From Gammaproteobacteria bacterium UBA7449 (GTDB lineage Bacteria; Pseudomonadota; Gammaproteobacteria; Pseudomonadales; Pseudohongiellaceae), in the NCBI GenBank assembly GCA_002477465.1, contig DLPV01000028.1:25852-89851 (forward strand): DNA of 64,000 bases. Direction: 5' to 3'. Positions 26,727-36,591 of this stretch are shown piece after piece; positions within the stretch are counted from its first letter, which is position 1; each line of letters opens with the position of its first letter. A program made the position numbers and the translations under genes. The notes beneath the pieces were generated by a model. It had not been told where the DNA came from, searched no databases, and saw only the letters and a program-made list of their open reading frames with translations.

Positions 26727-26815
26727 GTTATAAATATCCCATCTTTACTTGCGTGAATATCGCGCCACTCGCGATCCGGCTCTGGCTGGGATTACTCAGC
26801 TGCTTGTTAAGCGCC

Positions 26816-27547
26816 TTATTCAGCGGCTCCCTGGCCTGACTTATCCCCACCTGGCTTATCATAGTGGGCCTGATAGCCCAAACCATTCAGTAGCGCATCA
26901 GTGAGCCGCTTACTGACGGCCTGCAGCAGATGATCATCGGCTGGATAAAAATCAGCTATCTGGGCAACTTCCAGTTTTTCGAACCCGCAGGGGTTAATGT
27001 TTTTAAAGGGACCCAGGTCCATGTTCACATTGAGGCTGAGGCCGTGATAACTCCAACCATTCTTAATGCGTAACCCCAGAGCAGCGATTTTAGCATCTTT
27101 AACGTATACGCCGGGAGCGCCGGGTCGGGTTTTTGCCTCAATATTGTAACTGGCCAGGGTGGTAATAATCTCCTGCTCTATCAGGTCAACCAGACCTCGC
27201 ACCCCCATTTTGCGCCGCCGCACATCGATCAACAGATAAACCACCAACTGGCCGGGCCCGTGGTAAGTCACTTGGCCGCCTCGGTCTACCTGAACGACGG
27301 GGATGTCTCCTGGATTCAGGATGTGCTCGGCTTTACCAGCCTGCCCTTGGGTATAAACAGGCTTGTGGCTGAGCAGCCAGACCTCATCGGCGCGGCCCTC
27401 TCGCGGGTGTTCGGCAAGATAGCGCATGGCCTGCCAGATTGGCTCATAGTCCTGCATACCGAGCCTGCGCACGATTAATTCAGGCGCGGACTGAGAATCA
27501 CGGGTATCAGGGATTGCGCGGAACCACTTGTACTGGGAGAGCTGCAA
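26816..27547 (-). CDS. lipB: Octanoyltransferase LipB
   Basis: LipB moves octanoate from acyl-carrier protein to the lipoyl domains of target enzymes. The 243-residue protein carries VYTQGQAGKAEHIL, the DRGGQVTYHGPGQLVVY core and GVYVKDAKIAALGLRI with the catalytic Lys; the catalytic Cys is in INPCG. The start is a TTG at 27547, and its exact position is uncertain: the N-terminal 20 residues are longer than in E. coli LipB, so a start a few codons downstream is possible. It starts 2 bases after the ybeD stop, which indicates coupled expression. Confidence 0.95.
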   Translation of the reverse strand: MQLSQYKWFRAIPDTRDSQSAPELIVRRLGMQDYEPIWQAMRYLAEHPREGRADEVWLLSHKPVYTQGQAGKAEHILNPGDIPVVQVDRGGQVTYHGPGQLVVYLLIDVRRRKMGVRGLVDLIEQEIITTLASYNIEAKTRPGAPGVYVKDAKIAALGLRIKNGWSYHGLSLNVNMDLGPFKNINPCGFEKLEVAQIADFYPADDHLLQAVSKRLTDALLNGLGYQAHYDKPGGDKSGQGAAE

Positions 27548-27548
27548 C

Positions 27549-27863
27549 CTACAGCACCAGCTTAACGCTTTCGATCTCTTTCAGATCAGTGAAAATATTC
27601 TGCAGCTGTTCCTCTCCAGTCGCGGCAATGGTCACCGTGATGGAAACATAGTTTTTCTGTTTGCTGGGCCTGGCCTGGATTAATTCTGAATCCAGCGCAC
27701 CTGTATGCCGCTCGATAGCCGCCAGCACTTTCTCCCGAAAATCGCTGACCGCATGACCGATTACCTTGATTGGGTAGAGACAGGGAAACTCAATCTTGGG
27801 CGGCGCTTCTTCAGCACCAGTGGACTGGTCATCGCTAGATTCAGGCCCGGATTCACCATGCAT
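27549..27863 (-). CDS. ybeD: DUF493 protein YbeD
   Basis: YbeD/DUF493 proteins are small (about 90-110 aa) ferredoxin-like cytoplasmic proteins that often sit between dacA and lipB. This one (104 aa) has an acidic Ser/Glu-rich extension of about 25 residues before the domain start IEFPCLYPIKVIG. The function is unresolved; a regulatory role in lipoate assembly has been proposed. Confidence 0.9.
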   Translation of the reverse strand: MHGESGPESSDDQSTGAEEAPPKIEFPCLYPIKVIGHAVSDFREKVLAAIERHTGALDSELIQARPSKQKNYVSITVTIAATGEEQLQNIFTDLKEIESVKLVL

Positions 27864-27872
27864 AGCAGCAAC

Positions 27873-29051
27873 TCACTCCGAAAAGGAGTCATTGAACATC
27901 CAGTTGATCCAATCAACGAAACGCTTGAAGGCGCCGCCCTCTGCCACTTCTTGCACAGCGACGACATCCCCGCTATGGATCATCTCATTCTCAAGCATGA
28001 CATTGACTACTCCCATTACCTGACCCTCCTGTACCGGGGCCTGGATAATTTCATCTACATCTACGGTCGCAGTCATTGCCTCAGCCTGGCCACGGGGGAT
28101 CGTGACATAGACTTCTTCCTTAATTGCAAGATCCACAGAGTCGCGTTCACCCGCATACACCGGCAACGACGTCAGCACCTGGTTGGCGTCATAAAGCTTA
28201 TGGGTTTCAAAATAGCGGAAGCCATAGGTGAGCAACTTCTGGGTTTCAATGGCCCTAGCCTCTTCACTCGCCGTGCCCATTACAACTGAAATGAGACGCA
28301 TGCCCTCACGTTCAGCGGACGCCACCAGGCAATAACCCGCGGCATCAGTCCACCCGGTCTTCATGCCGTCAACATTACGATCACGGAACAACAGCGTATT
28401 GCGATTGCTTTGACGGATATTGTTATAGGTAAACTCGCGCTCAGCATACATCGCATAGAACTGCCCATGACGCTGAATCGTCGCGGTAGCAAGGATTGAG
28501 AGATCTCGCGCAGACATTGTGTTGTAGTAAAGCTCGGTATCCAGGCCGCTCGCATTCATGAAGAAGCTGCTGTTCATCCCCAGCACTTCTGCATACTGGT
28601 TCATCATGTCTGCGAAGGCGTCTTCGCTGCCGGCAATATGTTCAGCCATAGCAACGCTGGCGTCATTACCTGATTGAATTATGATCCCGCGCAGCAGATC
28701 TTCGACGCTGACCTGTGAATTGACATCAACGAACATCTTCGAGCCTTCCATACGCCAGGCTTTTTCGCTGATATGCACCATATCATTGAGGCCAAGATTG
28801 CCATTGATAATTTCTTCAATGGCGATGTAGGCCGTCATGATCTTGGTAAGACTGGCAGGGGGTAAAGGCTCGTCGGCATTCTCTTCAACAATGATGTGGC
28901 CCGTCTTGGCATCCAGGAGGACATAGCTGGTCGCAGCAACATCTGGCGCACGGGGAATGATAGCCTGCGCCGAAGCCTGTGAGACAACTCCCAGGCCGAT
29001 CAGGACACTGGTAATGAAACCGAGAATAGACTGAATGTTCTTTACGGACAT
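27873..29051 (-). CDS. dacA: D-alanyl-D-alanine carboxypeptidase (PBP5/6 type)
   Basis: DacA removes the terminal D-Ala of peptidoglycan stem peptides. A signal peptide ends at ASAQ. The catalytic motifs are SLTK (in PPASLTKIMTAY), SGN (IQSGNDASVAM) and KTG (GMKTGWTDAAG). The C-terminal region (about 290-392) forms the beta domain and a terminal amphipathic helix that anchors PBP5-type enzymes. I use the ATG at 29051 (392 aa); an ATG four codons earlier is also possible, and neither has a strong ribosome site. The gene lies between rlpA and ybeD. Confidence 0.95.
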   Translation of the reverse strand: MSVKNIQSILGFITSVLIGLGVVSQASAQAIIPRAPDVAATSYVLLDAKTGHIIVEENADEPLPPASLTKIMTAYIAIEEIINGNLGLNDMVHISEKAWRMEGSKMFVDVNSQVSVEDLLRGIIIQSGNDASVAMAEHIAGSEDAFADMMNQYAEVLGMNSSFFMNASGLDTELYYNTMSARDLSILATATIQRHGQFYAMYAEREFTYNNIRQSNRNTLLFRDRNVDGMKTGWTDAAGYCLVASAEREGMRLISVVMGTASEEARAIETQKLLTYGFRYFETHKLYDANQVLTSLPVYAGERDSVDLAIKEEVYVTIPRGQAEAMTATVDVDEIIQAPVQEGQVMGVVNVMLENEMIHSGDVVAVQEVAEGGAFKRFVDWINWMFNDSFSE

Positions 29052-29157
29052 AAAGAATCCCATTTAGTAAAGTCTGAACAATTGAAACTGCGAGGCGCGG
29101 CAACACCGGCGATCGGACTGAAACTGAAGAATCTGAAAACTTGGGTTCACAGCAAAG

Positions 29158-30042
29158 CTACTCCGTAATAGTGTACGGGCTTCCCAGGTTGGCAGCAACC
29201 ACGCGCTGACTAAGCTGACGAATTTCGCCGGCATCACTCACAGGACCAACTCGCACCCGGTGTAGCACACCACTCGAACTGCTGTTCACAGTACGTATAA
29301 ATACTGGCCGCTGGGTGAAGCGCCGCACCTGATCCGAAACTCGCTGCGCAGTCTGCAGTTCGGAAAAAGCGCCTATCTGAAGGTACTTGTCTCCAGAGCT
29401 GGCAGGTTCGCGCCCGCCGATATCGGGCAGGCTGGCGGATTCACCGCCAGTGCTGACCGAGCGGAAGTTATCATCACTGACCACGATGGATTCCAAGTGC
29501 ACGCGAGCGGTTCCCCGCTCGGCATAGCCGAGTTTCATTGCAGCGGCGTAGGAGAGATCGACGATACGGTCACCATGAAAAGGACCTCTGTCATTCACCC
29601 TCACAATCAGGGATCGATTGTTGTCCAGATTCGTCACCCTTAGAAAGCTGGGGATCGGCAGGGATTTATGCGCTGCCGAGGCCATGTACATATCAAAGAC
29701 TTCACCATTTGAAGTCTTGTGGCCATGGAATTTCTCTCCGTACCAGGATGCGACCCCACGCTCGCTATAACCGCGCTCGGTTGGTAGCACGGTGTAGGTT
29801 TTCCCAAGCACGGTATAGGGGCTGCGATTTCCTGCCATGGTGCGATTTATCGGCTCAGGAACTACTTCAGGAATAGCTGCAATATTCACATCTCGCGACG
29901 GCGCACGATCCTGCTGGATACTGTAGCGCCCGCCGGTGCTCGCCGTGGGAGCAGGCGCTGAACTACAGGCGACAAATAGCAACAACCCCGCGAGGCTGAA
30001 GGCGAGGCGTTGCCAGCGCCGGAATGGAAGAACTTTCAACAT
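29158..30042 (-). CDS. rlpA: RlpA lytic transglycosylase lipoprotein
   Basis: RlpA cleaves naked glycan strands that lack stem peptides at the septum. This 294-residue protein has a lipobox (LLFVAC), a Ser/Pro-rich linker, the double-psi-barrel RlpA core (YSERGVASWYGEKFHGHKTSNGE; later RVNDRGPF with the catalytic region) and a C-terminal SPOR domain of about 75 residues that binds denuded glycan. It lies between rodA (164 bases upstream) and dacA. In many relatives mltB sits between rodA and rlpA and is absent here. Confidence 0.95.
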   Translation of the reverse strand: MLKVLPFRRWQRLAFSLAGLLLFVACSSAPAPTASTGGRYSIQQDRAPSRDVNIAAIPEVVPEPINRTMAGNRSPYTVLGKTYTVLPTERGYSERGVASWYGEKFHGHKTSNGEVFDMYMASAAHKSLPIPSFLRVTNLDNNRSLIVRVNDRGPFHGDRIVDLSYAAAMKLGYAERGTARVHLESIVVSDDNFRSVSTGGESASLPDIGGREPASSGDKYLQIGAFSELQTAQRVSDQVRRFTQRPVFIRTVNSSSSGVLHRVRVGPVSDAGEIRQLSQRVVAANLGSPYTITE

Positions 30043-30205
30043 GTTCGAATACTCGGGAAAAACCAGTTAAGTTAGTTACTTAGCGTCCAAAGCAGAGAAT
30101 GTTTTAACGTTCAGGGGTCAGACACAACGCAGCAGTCGACAAGTTTGCGCCGCAGCGCCGGCCTGACATCGGTATCTTTAATATTTTTCTATAAATATCA
30201 TAGAG

Positions 30206-31354
30206 TTAACTATATCGCTTCCTGTCATGAGTCTGAATAGACATGAGCAGGCCAAAACCAACGAAAAGGGTGACAACGGAGGTCCCACCACGACTTATTA
30301 GCGGCAGCGGCAAACCGATAACCGGCACCAGACCCGACACCATGGCCATGTTCATAAAAACATACAGGAAAAATGTCAGGGTAATACTGCCTGCCAGAAG
30401 GCGGCTGAACATATCTTTGGCAGCATAGGCAATATAGAAGCCACGCACCAAGACAAACAAATATAGACAAACCAGGAGCAGCACCCCTAACAGGCCGAAT
30501 TCCTCTGCCAACACCGCAAGGATAAAATCGGTATTGCTCTCGGGAATAAAATCGAGATGGGACTGTGCGCCATTACCATAGCCCTTGCCATAGACTCCCC
30601 CGGAACCGATGGCAATCTGCGACTGGATGATATTGTAGCCAGCGCCTGTTGGATCCCGGGAAGGATCAAAGAAAGTCAGTATGCGGTTCTTCTGGTGCGC
30701 CTGGGCTAAAAAAACGAACCATGCTGGCGACGCGAGCAGCCCAGCTATCAAGCCAGTAATGACGATGCGCCAGCGAATTCCCGCTAGCAAGATGACGAAA
30801 ACACCGGACATGAACACCATGATGGCGGTTCCGGTATCGTTCTGCAGAACAATTAACCCTACAGGCAATGCGATCATCAGTGCTGACCAGAACAGGTGTT
30901 TGAAACGCGGCGGCAAAGGGCGGCTTGCCAGATACCAGGCCAGTAACATCGGCACCACAAATTTCATTATCTCCGAGGGCTGAAATCTCGGCAGGCCCGG
31001 CAGATCAATCCAACTTTTGGCGCCATTCACCACCTCGCCAACTAACAAGACCAGCACCAGCAGTCCAAGCCCGGCTGCGTACATGGAGGGCGCCCAGCGT
31101 CGATAGAAATGCACATTGAACTGGGCAACCAGAAACATGACCACCAGTCCTACCACCATCATCATGGTCTGACGGCGCACCATCACCTCATCACCATCGC
31201 TAGCGCTATACAGTACGAATAAACCAAACCCGCACAGCAACAAAATGCCAACCAACAGCGGTGGATCGGTGTGGAGAACTCGCCAGATCTTGGCGCCGTG
31301 CCGCTTGAGAGCATGAAAACTGGTGGTCTGGCGGCCGAAATCCTGATTAATCAT
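30206..31354 (-). CDS. rodA: Rod shape-determining SEDS glycosyltransferase RodA
   Basis: RodA is the SEDS-family glycan polymerase of the elongasome. I start it at the ATG at 31354 (382 aa), because this overlaps mrdA by 8 bases and gives the usual N-terminal length; the longer frame adds 22 residues inside mrdA. Ten hydrophobic helices follow, with the SEDS signatures WIDLPGLPRFQPSE and PLPLISRGGTSVV at the C-terminus. It partners with mrdA (PBP2) immediately upstream. Confidence 0.96.
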   Translation of the reverse strand: MINQDFGRQTTSFHALKRHGAKIWRVLHTDPPLLVGILLLCGFGLFVLYSASDGDEVMVRRQTMMMVVGLVVMFLVAQFNVHFYRRWAPSMYAAGLGLLVLVLLVGEVVNGAKSWIDLPGLPRFQPSEIMKFVVPMLLAWYLASRPLPPRFKHLFWSALMIALPVGLIVLQNDTGTAIMVFMSGVFVILLAGIRWRIVITGLIAGLLASPAWFVFLAQAHQKNRILTFFDPSRDPTGAGYNIIQSQIAIGSGGVYGKGYGNGAQSHLDFIPESNTDFILAVLAEEFGLLGVLLLVCLYLFVLVRGFYIAYAAKDMFSRLLAGSITLTFFLYVFMNMAMVSGLVPVIGLPLPLISRGGTSVVTLFVGFGLLMSIQTHDRKRYS

Positions 31355-33341
31355 TGGATTGTGCCACCATCCTGTCCGCAGCAAGCAACTCAGCCTCGGC
31401 CTGACGATCCAGTTCTGCAAAATCGAGTTCCAGAATATCCAGTAAATAAGTGTCGATCACAGCTTTCGCGATTGGACCCGCCACACTACTGCCATGCTCG
31501 CCGTTCTCTACAAACACCGCTACTGCTATCTGTGGGTCAATCTGTGAATGCATAGAGGGTGCAAACGAGACGAACAGGCCGTGGTCCTTGTTCAGGTCTG
31601 AAACCTCAATGTCTTCACTTGAGAGTATCTCCTGACTGATGCCAACCACCTGGGCAGTTCCTGATTTGCCAGCCATCTTGTAGGGCATTTCGCGATCAGC
31701 CATGGCTATTGCCTCAAACGCCGTTCCATAGTCCCGGAACACATCGGAGTACGGGCGATGCACAACCATGGTCATAGATTCATGGATATAGCGCCAGTAA
31801 TCGGGATCGCTAACGGAGATATCTTGCCTGGGATTATCCGTTACCGGCTCAAACGGCACCCCGTCCACGGCCTTGAGCATGCGTGGCTGCACCACCTGTC
31901 CCTTGTTCGCCATAATCGCGGTGGCGGTGGCTAACTGCAGCGGCGTCGCCCACATATAGCCCTGACCGATTGAAGAATTTACGGTGTCGCCTGGATACCA
32001 GGGCTCACCGCGGCTCTCCATTTTCCAGTCTCGGGAAGGCAGGACCCCAGTGCGGGCGTAGGAAATATCCAGGGTGAAATTGTCACCGAAGCCAAATTGC
32101 GACAGGAAGCCATGCATAGTGTCAATACCCATGCGATGCCCAAGGTCATAGAAAAACGTATCGCAGGATTGATAGATCGCTTTTTTCAGGTCGGTATGAC
32201 CGTGGCCACCGCCGATGGCGGTGCGCAGGGTATAGTCACCCCAACGATATGAAACACCCGGCAGCCGGAAGTATCCTGGATCCTGAATCGCAAACTCGTA
32301 GTCCACGAGTTCATGCTGCAATCCTGCCATACCAATAAAAGGCTTAACCGTAGATCCCGGCGGATAAGGGTTGATGGAGCGATCGAATAATGGCGTATTG
32401 ACAACATCGTTTACCAACTCGGAATAGTCTTTGCTGCTGATCCCTGTGACAAACAAATTAGGATCGAAGCCTGGCTTGCTAACCATGGCAAGAATGCCGC
32501 CCGTAGCTGGATCAATCGCAACGATGGCGCCACGAAATTCACCCAGCGCTTGCTCGGCCGCAATCTGTAAACGCGCATTCATATGCAGACTGAGGTTCTT
32601 ACCTGCTACCGGGTCAGTGCGATCCAAACGCCGCATCACCTGCCCGCGGTTATTCTTTTCTACAATCTCATACCCCACGGTACCATGCAGTAGCTGCTCA
32701 TATGTGCGCTCAACCCCGGTCTTGCCGATATGATTGGTGCCACCGTAATTCTCGCGCTGCTCTTCGCTGAGGCTGTCCAATTCCCTGCGATTAACCTCTG
32801 ACACGTAGCCAATTGAATGGGCAGTCAGTGCGCCAAGAGGGTAACTGCGCACAAACTGGGGCTCAATCGCAATGCCCGCTAGCAGATGGCTGTTTACTGC
32901 AATCTTCGATTTCTCTTCGTCAGTTAACACATAGCGCAGGGTAACGGATGAGAACGGCACCCGGTTGCGCTGCAGTCGATTCCGAAACTGCTCAACGTCA
33001 TCGTCAGTCAGACTGATAAGAGAAGCCAGAAATTCTAGGGTAGCGTCCATATCCTGGACCTGCTCCCTGATCACCGTGAGGTTAAAGATAGGCTGGTTGT
33101 CCGCCAGCAGGGCACCTTCGCTGTCAAAAATCAGCCCCCGAGCGGGCGGGGCATATTGGGAGTGCAGGCGATTACCATCGGATCGGGCAGAAAGATACTC
33201 ATACTGGTAAATCTGCAGGTTAACCAGTTTGGCAATCAACGCTGCGAATAGCAGCATCACGATGGCAGCGGCAATCGTTAGCCGACGCAAAAACAGCTGC
33301 CGCTCCGCTTCATGGTCCTTTAGCTGCCATTTTCCCGACAT
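31347..33341 (-). CDS. mrdA: Penicillin-binding protein 2 (elongasome transpeptidase)
   Basis: MrdA/PBP2 is the monofunctional transpeptidase that works with RodA in side-wall synthesis. The 664-residue protein has an N-terminal membrane anchor (about residues 20-45), the PBP dimerisation domain with RGLIFDSEG and the transpeptidase domain with PGSTVKPF (active Ser), SCDTFFY in the place of the SxN motif, and KSGTAQ. All catalytic residues expected are visible. It lies directly upstream of rodA on the minus strand. Confidence 0.96.
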   Translation of the reverse strand: MSGKWQLKDHEAERQLFLRRLTIAAAIVMLLFAALIAKLVNLQIYQYEYLSARSDGNRLHSQYAPPARGLIFDSEGALLADNQPIFNLTVIREQVQDMDATLEFLASLISLTDDDVEQFRNRLQRNRVPFSSVTLRYVLTDEEKSKIAVNSHLLAGIAIEPQFVRSYPLGALTAHSIGYVSEVNRRELDSLSEEQRENYGGTNHIGKTGVERTYEQLLHGTVGYEIVEKNNRGQVMRRLDRTDPVAGKNLSLHMNARLQIAAEQALGEFRGAIVAIDPATGGILAMVSKPGFDPNLFVTGISSKDYSELVNDVVNTPLFDRSINPYPPGSTVKPFIGMAGLQHELVDYEFAIQDPGYFRLPGVSYRWGDYTLRTAIGGGHGHTDLKKAIYQSCDTFFYDLGHRMGIDTMHGFLSQFGFGDNFTLDISYARTGVLPSRDWKMESRGEPWYPGDTVNSSIGQGYMWATPLQLATATAIMANKGQVVQPRMLKAVDGVPFEPVTDNPRQDISVSDPDYWRYIHESMTMVVHRPYSDVFRDYGTAFEAIAMADREMPYKMAGKSGTAQVVGISQEILSSEDIEVSDLNKDHGLFVSFAPSMHSQIDPQIAVAVFVENGEHGSSVAGPIAKAVIDTYLLDILELDFAELDRQAEAELLAADRMVAQSND

Positions 33342-33627
33342 TTGTGTACGAAGATTCCCAGATTAGTTGAGTGCCAGCGCTGGGCTGACTGAAACTGCCA
33401 AGCTATCCCAATTTAGTCGGCTGTTTCCGGGGCGGCTTGAAACCTGCCGTCGACTCATTTTAGACCACAAATTCAGCAAAAAGTTTGTCACTGCTGCTTT
33501 GGCACGCAATTGACACCAATCCCTGATTTTAACTGGTTTTGAATACAAGTTTAATGCATGCAAAAACCCGTGTTGGGAACAGGGTCACCCTTCGATTTTT
33601 GTCTGGCTGCTGGGGTCACGGCCTGTC

Positions 33628-34098
33628 CTATTCCCTATGATAGGGATGCCCACTAATTATGGAGGCGGCACGGTACAGTTGCTCAATCATAAGGATACGC
33701 ACCAATGGATGTGGCAGAGTCAGTGCCGATAATGACCAGCGCGCGTCTGACCGAGCCAAGCAGGCAGCATCGAGCCCATCCGGCCCGCCAACCAGAAATG
33801 CGAGGTCCCGACCGTCGGCGCGAAAATTCTGTATCCGACCAGCAAGGTCTGCAGTAGAAAATGGTTTTCCAACCACGTCCAGCGCCACCACATAATCACC
33901 GGGTTTGATTTGTGCGCGAAGTTCAACCCCCTCTTTCGCCTTTGATACCTCTGCCGACTGGTTTTTCGCACGTTTAGCCCGGGGAACTTCCACGAGGGAG
34001 AAATTGAGATCCCGCTCAATGCGTTTGCTGTATTCTGTTGTGCCTTCCTTGACCCAAGAGGGCATCCTGGTGCCAACAGAAATGAGCCTGATCTTCAT
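33628..34098 (-). CDS. rlmH: 23S rRNA pseudouridine-1915 N3-methyltransferase
   Basis: RlmH methylates pseudouridine 1915 of helix 69 in 23S rRNA using SAM and acts on the assembled 70S ribosome. It is a SPOUT-fold protein of 156 aa from the ATG at 34098, which overlaps the rsfS stop by 1 base (TGATG), a strong argument for this start. The SAM-loop FLVGGPDGLD and the C-terminal RAASIISGHPYHRE are typical. The longer frame upstream would run through rsfS and is not used. Confidence 0.95.
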   Translation of the reverse strand: MKIRLISVGTRMPSWVKEGTTEYSKRIERDLNFSLVEVPRAKRAKNQSAEVSKAKEGVELRAQIKPGDYVVALDVVGKPFSTADLAGRIQNFRADGRDLAFLVGGPDGLDAACLARSDARWSLSALTLPHPLVRILMIEQLYRAASIISGHPYHRE

Positions 34099-34493
34099 CA
34101 GACTTCGGCAGCCCCTTCCGATGAACCGCTCTGCTCTAAGCCAACAGCTGCATCGAAGCTCCACAGCTCTTCCAGATTATAAAGGGCCCTCATCGGTGCC
34201 AACATGATGTGCACGACCACATCACCAACATCCACCAACACCCATTCTGATTGCATCTTGCCTTCGATACCCACTACTGCGACGTCAGCCTCCTTAGCCC
34301 GGGTTGCAACCGCATCAGCCAACGCTTTGATATGCGTACTCGAGCGACCTGTAGCAATCACCATATAGTCAGTGATAGCCGTAAGCTTCTCTACGTTGAT
34401 GGTCCGGATCGACTCCCCCTTGAGATCATCAAGGGCGTCAACAACAAACTGCGCCAACTTTTTACTTTTCAATGCTTTTACCTTTTTTGTCAT
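34098..34493 (-). CDS. rsfS: Ribosomal silencing factor RsfS
   Basis: RsfS binds L14 on the 50S subunit and blocks subunit joining when nutrients are low. The 131-residue protein has the DUF143 core with GESIRTINVEKLTAITDYMVIATG, typical of the family, and an acidic C-terminal tail. It overlaps rlmH by one base and follows nadD. The N-terminus is lysine-rich. Confidence 0.95.
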   Translation of the reverse strand: MTKKVKALKSKKLAQFVVDALDDLKGESIRTINVEKLTAITDYMVIATGRSSTHIKALADAVATRAKEADVAVVGIEGKMQSEWVLVDVGDVVVHIMLAPMRALYNLEELWSFDAAVGLEQSGSSEGAAEV

Positions 34494-34530
34494 ATCTAGG
34501 TTTTCATATCTGACGTTCTAATTTTATTTC

Positions 34531-35184
34531 TCAGTGGACCCCAGTGCTGCATCCATAAAGGGCGTAGTGGCTGATATATTTATGTACCTGAGCATTAAGC
34601 AAAGGTACCGCTTCCCCACCTTTCGTTAATACTTCTCTAACTTGAGTGGACGAGAGTTCCACATCGAAGTCCTCTGCAAGAAAAATTCGTCCCGCGTCGG
34701 CTCCAAACAACTGCTCTGGCCTGGCAACCCGGCGTTGTTCAAGACCAATTTCCAAAGCGACATCGGCATCGATGGATTGGCTCTGTCGGCCAAGCACAAA
34801 CAGATGGCACGCTTGCAACAACGTTCTCCACTCATGCCACTGCGGCAGGCCATTGAGCGCGTCGAATCCCAAAACAAACACGATTTGGTCCCAGTTGCCG
34901 CCTGCTCGCATTTCAGCAACGGTATCAACCGCGTAGGAAACGCCGCCACGGCGAATTTCACAGTCATCAACCGCTAGCTTGTTTTCGCTATGCAGTGCCA
35001 GGTCCAACATCTTAAGCCGATGCTGGGCACTCAACTGGCGCTGCTCTCGGTGATTGGGTTTATGGCAGGGGACCATTTTCAACAGATCAAGATCCAGCGA
35101 CTCGACAGCAAAGCGCGCTGCGGCAACATGACCTTTATGCACTGGATCGAACATGCCGCCGAAAATACCCAGGCGTGAACTCAT
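34531..35184 (-). CDS. nadD: Nicotinate-nucleotide adenylyltransferase
   Basis: NadD makes deamido-NAD from nicotinate mononucleotide and ATP. The nucleotide-binding motif GGMFDPVHKGH is complete, and the C-terminal region has SSTQVREVL as in the family. The 217-residue protein starts at the ATG in the 4-base ATGA overlap with proA. It belongs to the nadD-rsfS-rlmH chain. Confidence 0.96.
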   Translation of the reverse strand: MSSRLGIFGGMFDPVHKGHVAAARFAVESLDLDLLKMVPCHKPNHREQRQLSAQHRLKMLDLALHSENKLAVDDCEIRRGGVSYAVDTVAEMRAGGNWDQIVFVLGFDALNGLPQWHEWRTLLQACHLFVLGRQSQSIDADVALEIGLEQRRVARPEQLFGADAGRIFLAEDFDVELSSTQVREVLTKGGEAVPLLNAQVHKYISHYALYGCSTGVH

Positions 35185-36461
35185 TGGCGGATATGACCAT
35201 CCCCGAGTACGATGAATTTCTGTGAAGTGAGACCTTCCAGTCCTACGGGACCTCGCGCGTGCAACTTATCAGTGGAGATACCGATCTCGGCACCAAGCCC
35301 ATACTCGAAGCCATCGGCGAAACGCGTGGAGGCATTCACCATGACAGAGCTTGAATCCACTTCTCGCAAGAAACGCTGCGCGTGATTCAAGTCTTCAGTT
35401 ATGATTGAATCGGTGTGCTGAGAGCTGTACTCATTAATATGGGCTATCGCTTCATCGACGCCCTCTACGACCTTGATTGAAACAATAGGCGCCAGGTATT
35501 CCGTTTCCCAGTCCTCCTCTGTCGCCTCAGTCGCATGCGGAAGAATCGCGAGAGTCTGTTTGCAACCCCGGATTTCAACCTGATGTTTACCATACTCAGC
35601 ATCAATCAGGGGCAATAAGTCAGCGGCGACCGCTCTCGCTACCAGCATGGACTCCATTGTGCAGCAGGTACCATAGCGCTGGGTCTTGGCATTAACAGCT
35701 ACAGTCACGGCTTTCTCAATGTCAGCCTTGTCATCCACGTAGACATGGCAATTGCCATCCAGGTGCTTGATAACCGGCACCCTGGCGTCACGGCTGATTC
35801 TTTCAATTAGTCCTTTGCCACCGCGCGGTACAATTACATCGACATATTCAGGCATCGTGATAAGACGCCCCACTACTTCCCGATCGGTGCGGTCGACGAC
35901 TTGAATGATATGGGGATCCAATTCAGCAACTGCCAAGCCGGCCCGGATACATGCTGCTACCGCCTTGTTGGAATGCAGTGCCTCCGAGCCGCCGCGCAGG
36001 ATGACGGAATTGCCAGACTTCAAGCACAGGCTGGCAGCTTCACAAGTCACATTGGGCCGCGACTCGTAAATGATGCCAATCACGCCTAGAGGAACCCGCA
36101 TCTTGCCCACCTGAATGCCGCTGGGCCGATATTTCAGATCAGTGATGGCCCCTACCGGGTCATCCAGTGCGGCGACTTGCTGCAGGCCTTCTATCATGGT
36201 GTCGATGCGAGCCGGAGTCAGTTCGAGTCGGTCCATCAGCGCAGGTTCCAGGCCTTTTTCCCTGCCAGCGTCTAAATCGCGGGCATTGGCAGCCATCAGG
36301 CTGTCCCTGCTGGAATCCAGGGCCGACGCAATTGCCAGCAGCGCCTGGTTCTTTTGGCCTGAAGTAGCCCGATTAATGGCCCGTGAAGCCGCGCGTGCCT
36401 GCCGCCCCAGGGTGGTCATATAGGCATCCAGCTCGGTCATGTAATTTTCTGCACTGTTCAT
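35181..36461 (-). CDS. proA: Gamma-glutamyl phosphate reductase
   Basis: ProA reduces gamma-glutamyl phosphate to the semialdehyde in proline synthesis. The 426-residue aldehyde-dehydrogenase-like enzyme has the catalytic Cys in YGTCCTMES, the VIYESRPNVT motif and the C-terminal GLEGLTSQKF. It is the first visible gene of the minus-strand chain; no proB is nearby. The start lies about 130 bases from the divergent nhaC. Confidence 0.97.
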   Translation of the reverse strand: MNSAENYMTELDAYMTTLGRQARAASRAINRATSGQKNQALLAIASALDSSRDSLMAANARDLDAGREKGLEPALMDRLELTPARIDTMIEGLQQVAALDDPVGAITDLKYRPSGIQVGKMRVPLGVIGIIYESRPNVTCEAASLCLKSGNSVILRGGSEALHSNKAVAACIRAGLAVAELDPHIIQVVDRTDREVVGRLITMPEYVDVIVPRGGKGLIERISRDARVPVIKHLDGNCHVYVDDKADIEKAVTVAVNAKTQRYGTCCTMESMLVARAVAADLLPLIDAEYGKHQVEIRGCKQTLAILPHATEATEEDWETEYLAPIVSIKVVEGVDEAIAHINEYSSQHTDSIITEDLNHAQRFLREVDSSSVMVNASTRFADGFEYGLGAEIGISTDKLHARGPVGLEGLTSQKFIVLGDGHIRQ

Positions 36462-36591
36462 GGGAAATCCAGGCTGAGAGTGTCAACCGCTGGAATAATG
36501 TAGTGGTTCCAAGCCGAATTATACCTTATCTGCAATTAGACAGGCAGTCGGCAATACCGATATGCTTGTTGCACGTTTACAAGGAATTCAC

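Noticed and set aside
27705..28289. Plus-strand 194-codon frame opposite ybeD and dacA
   Set aside because: Antisense shadow of two well-recognised genes.
30110..30125. GGGGTCAGAC motif like those in some REP/Y1-transposase-linked repeats
   Set aside because: A single copy with no palindrome and no transposase nearby.
33632..33646. Short palindrome (TCCCTAT-G-ATAGGGA) near the rlmH stop
   Set aside because: It falls in the conserved HPYHRE codons of rlmH and lacks a T-run, so I do not call it a terminator.
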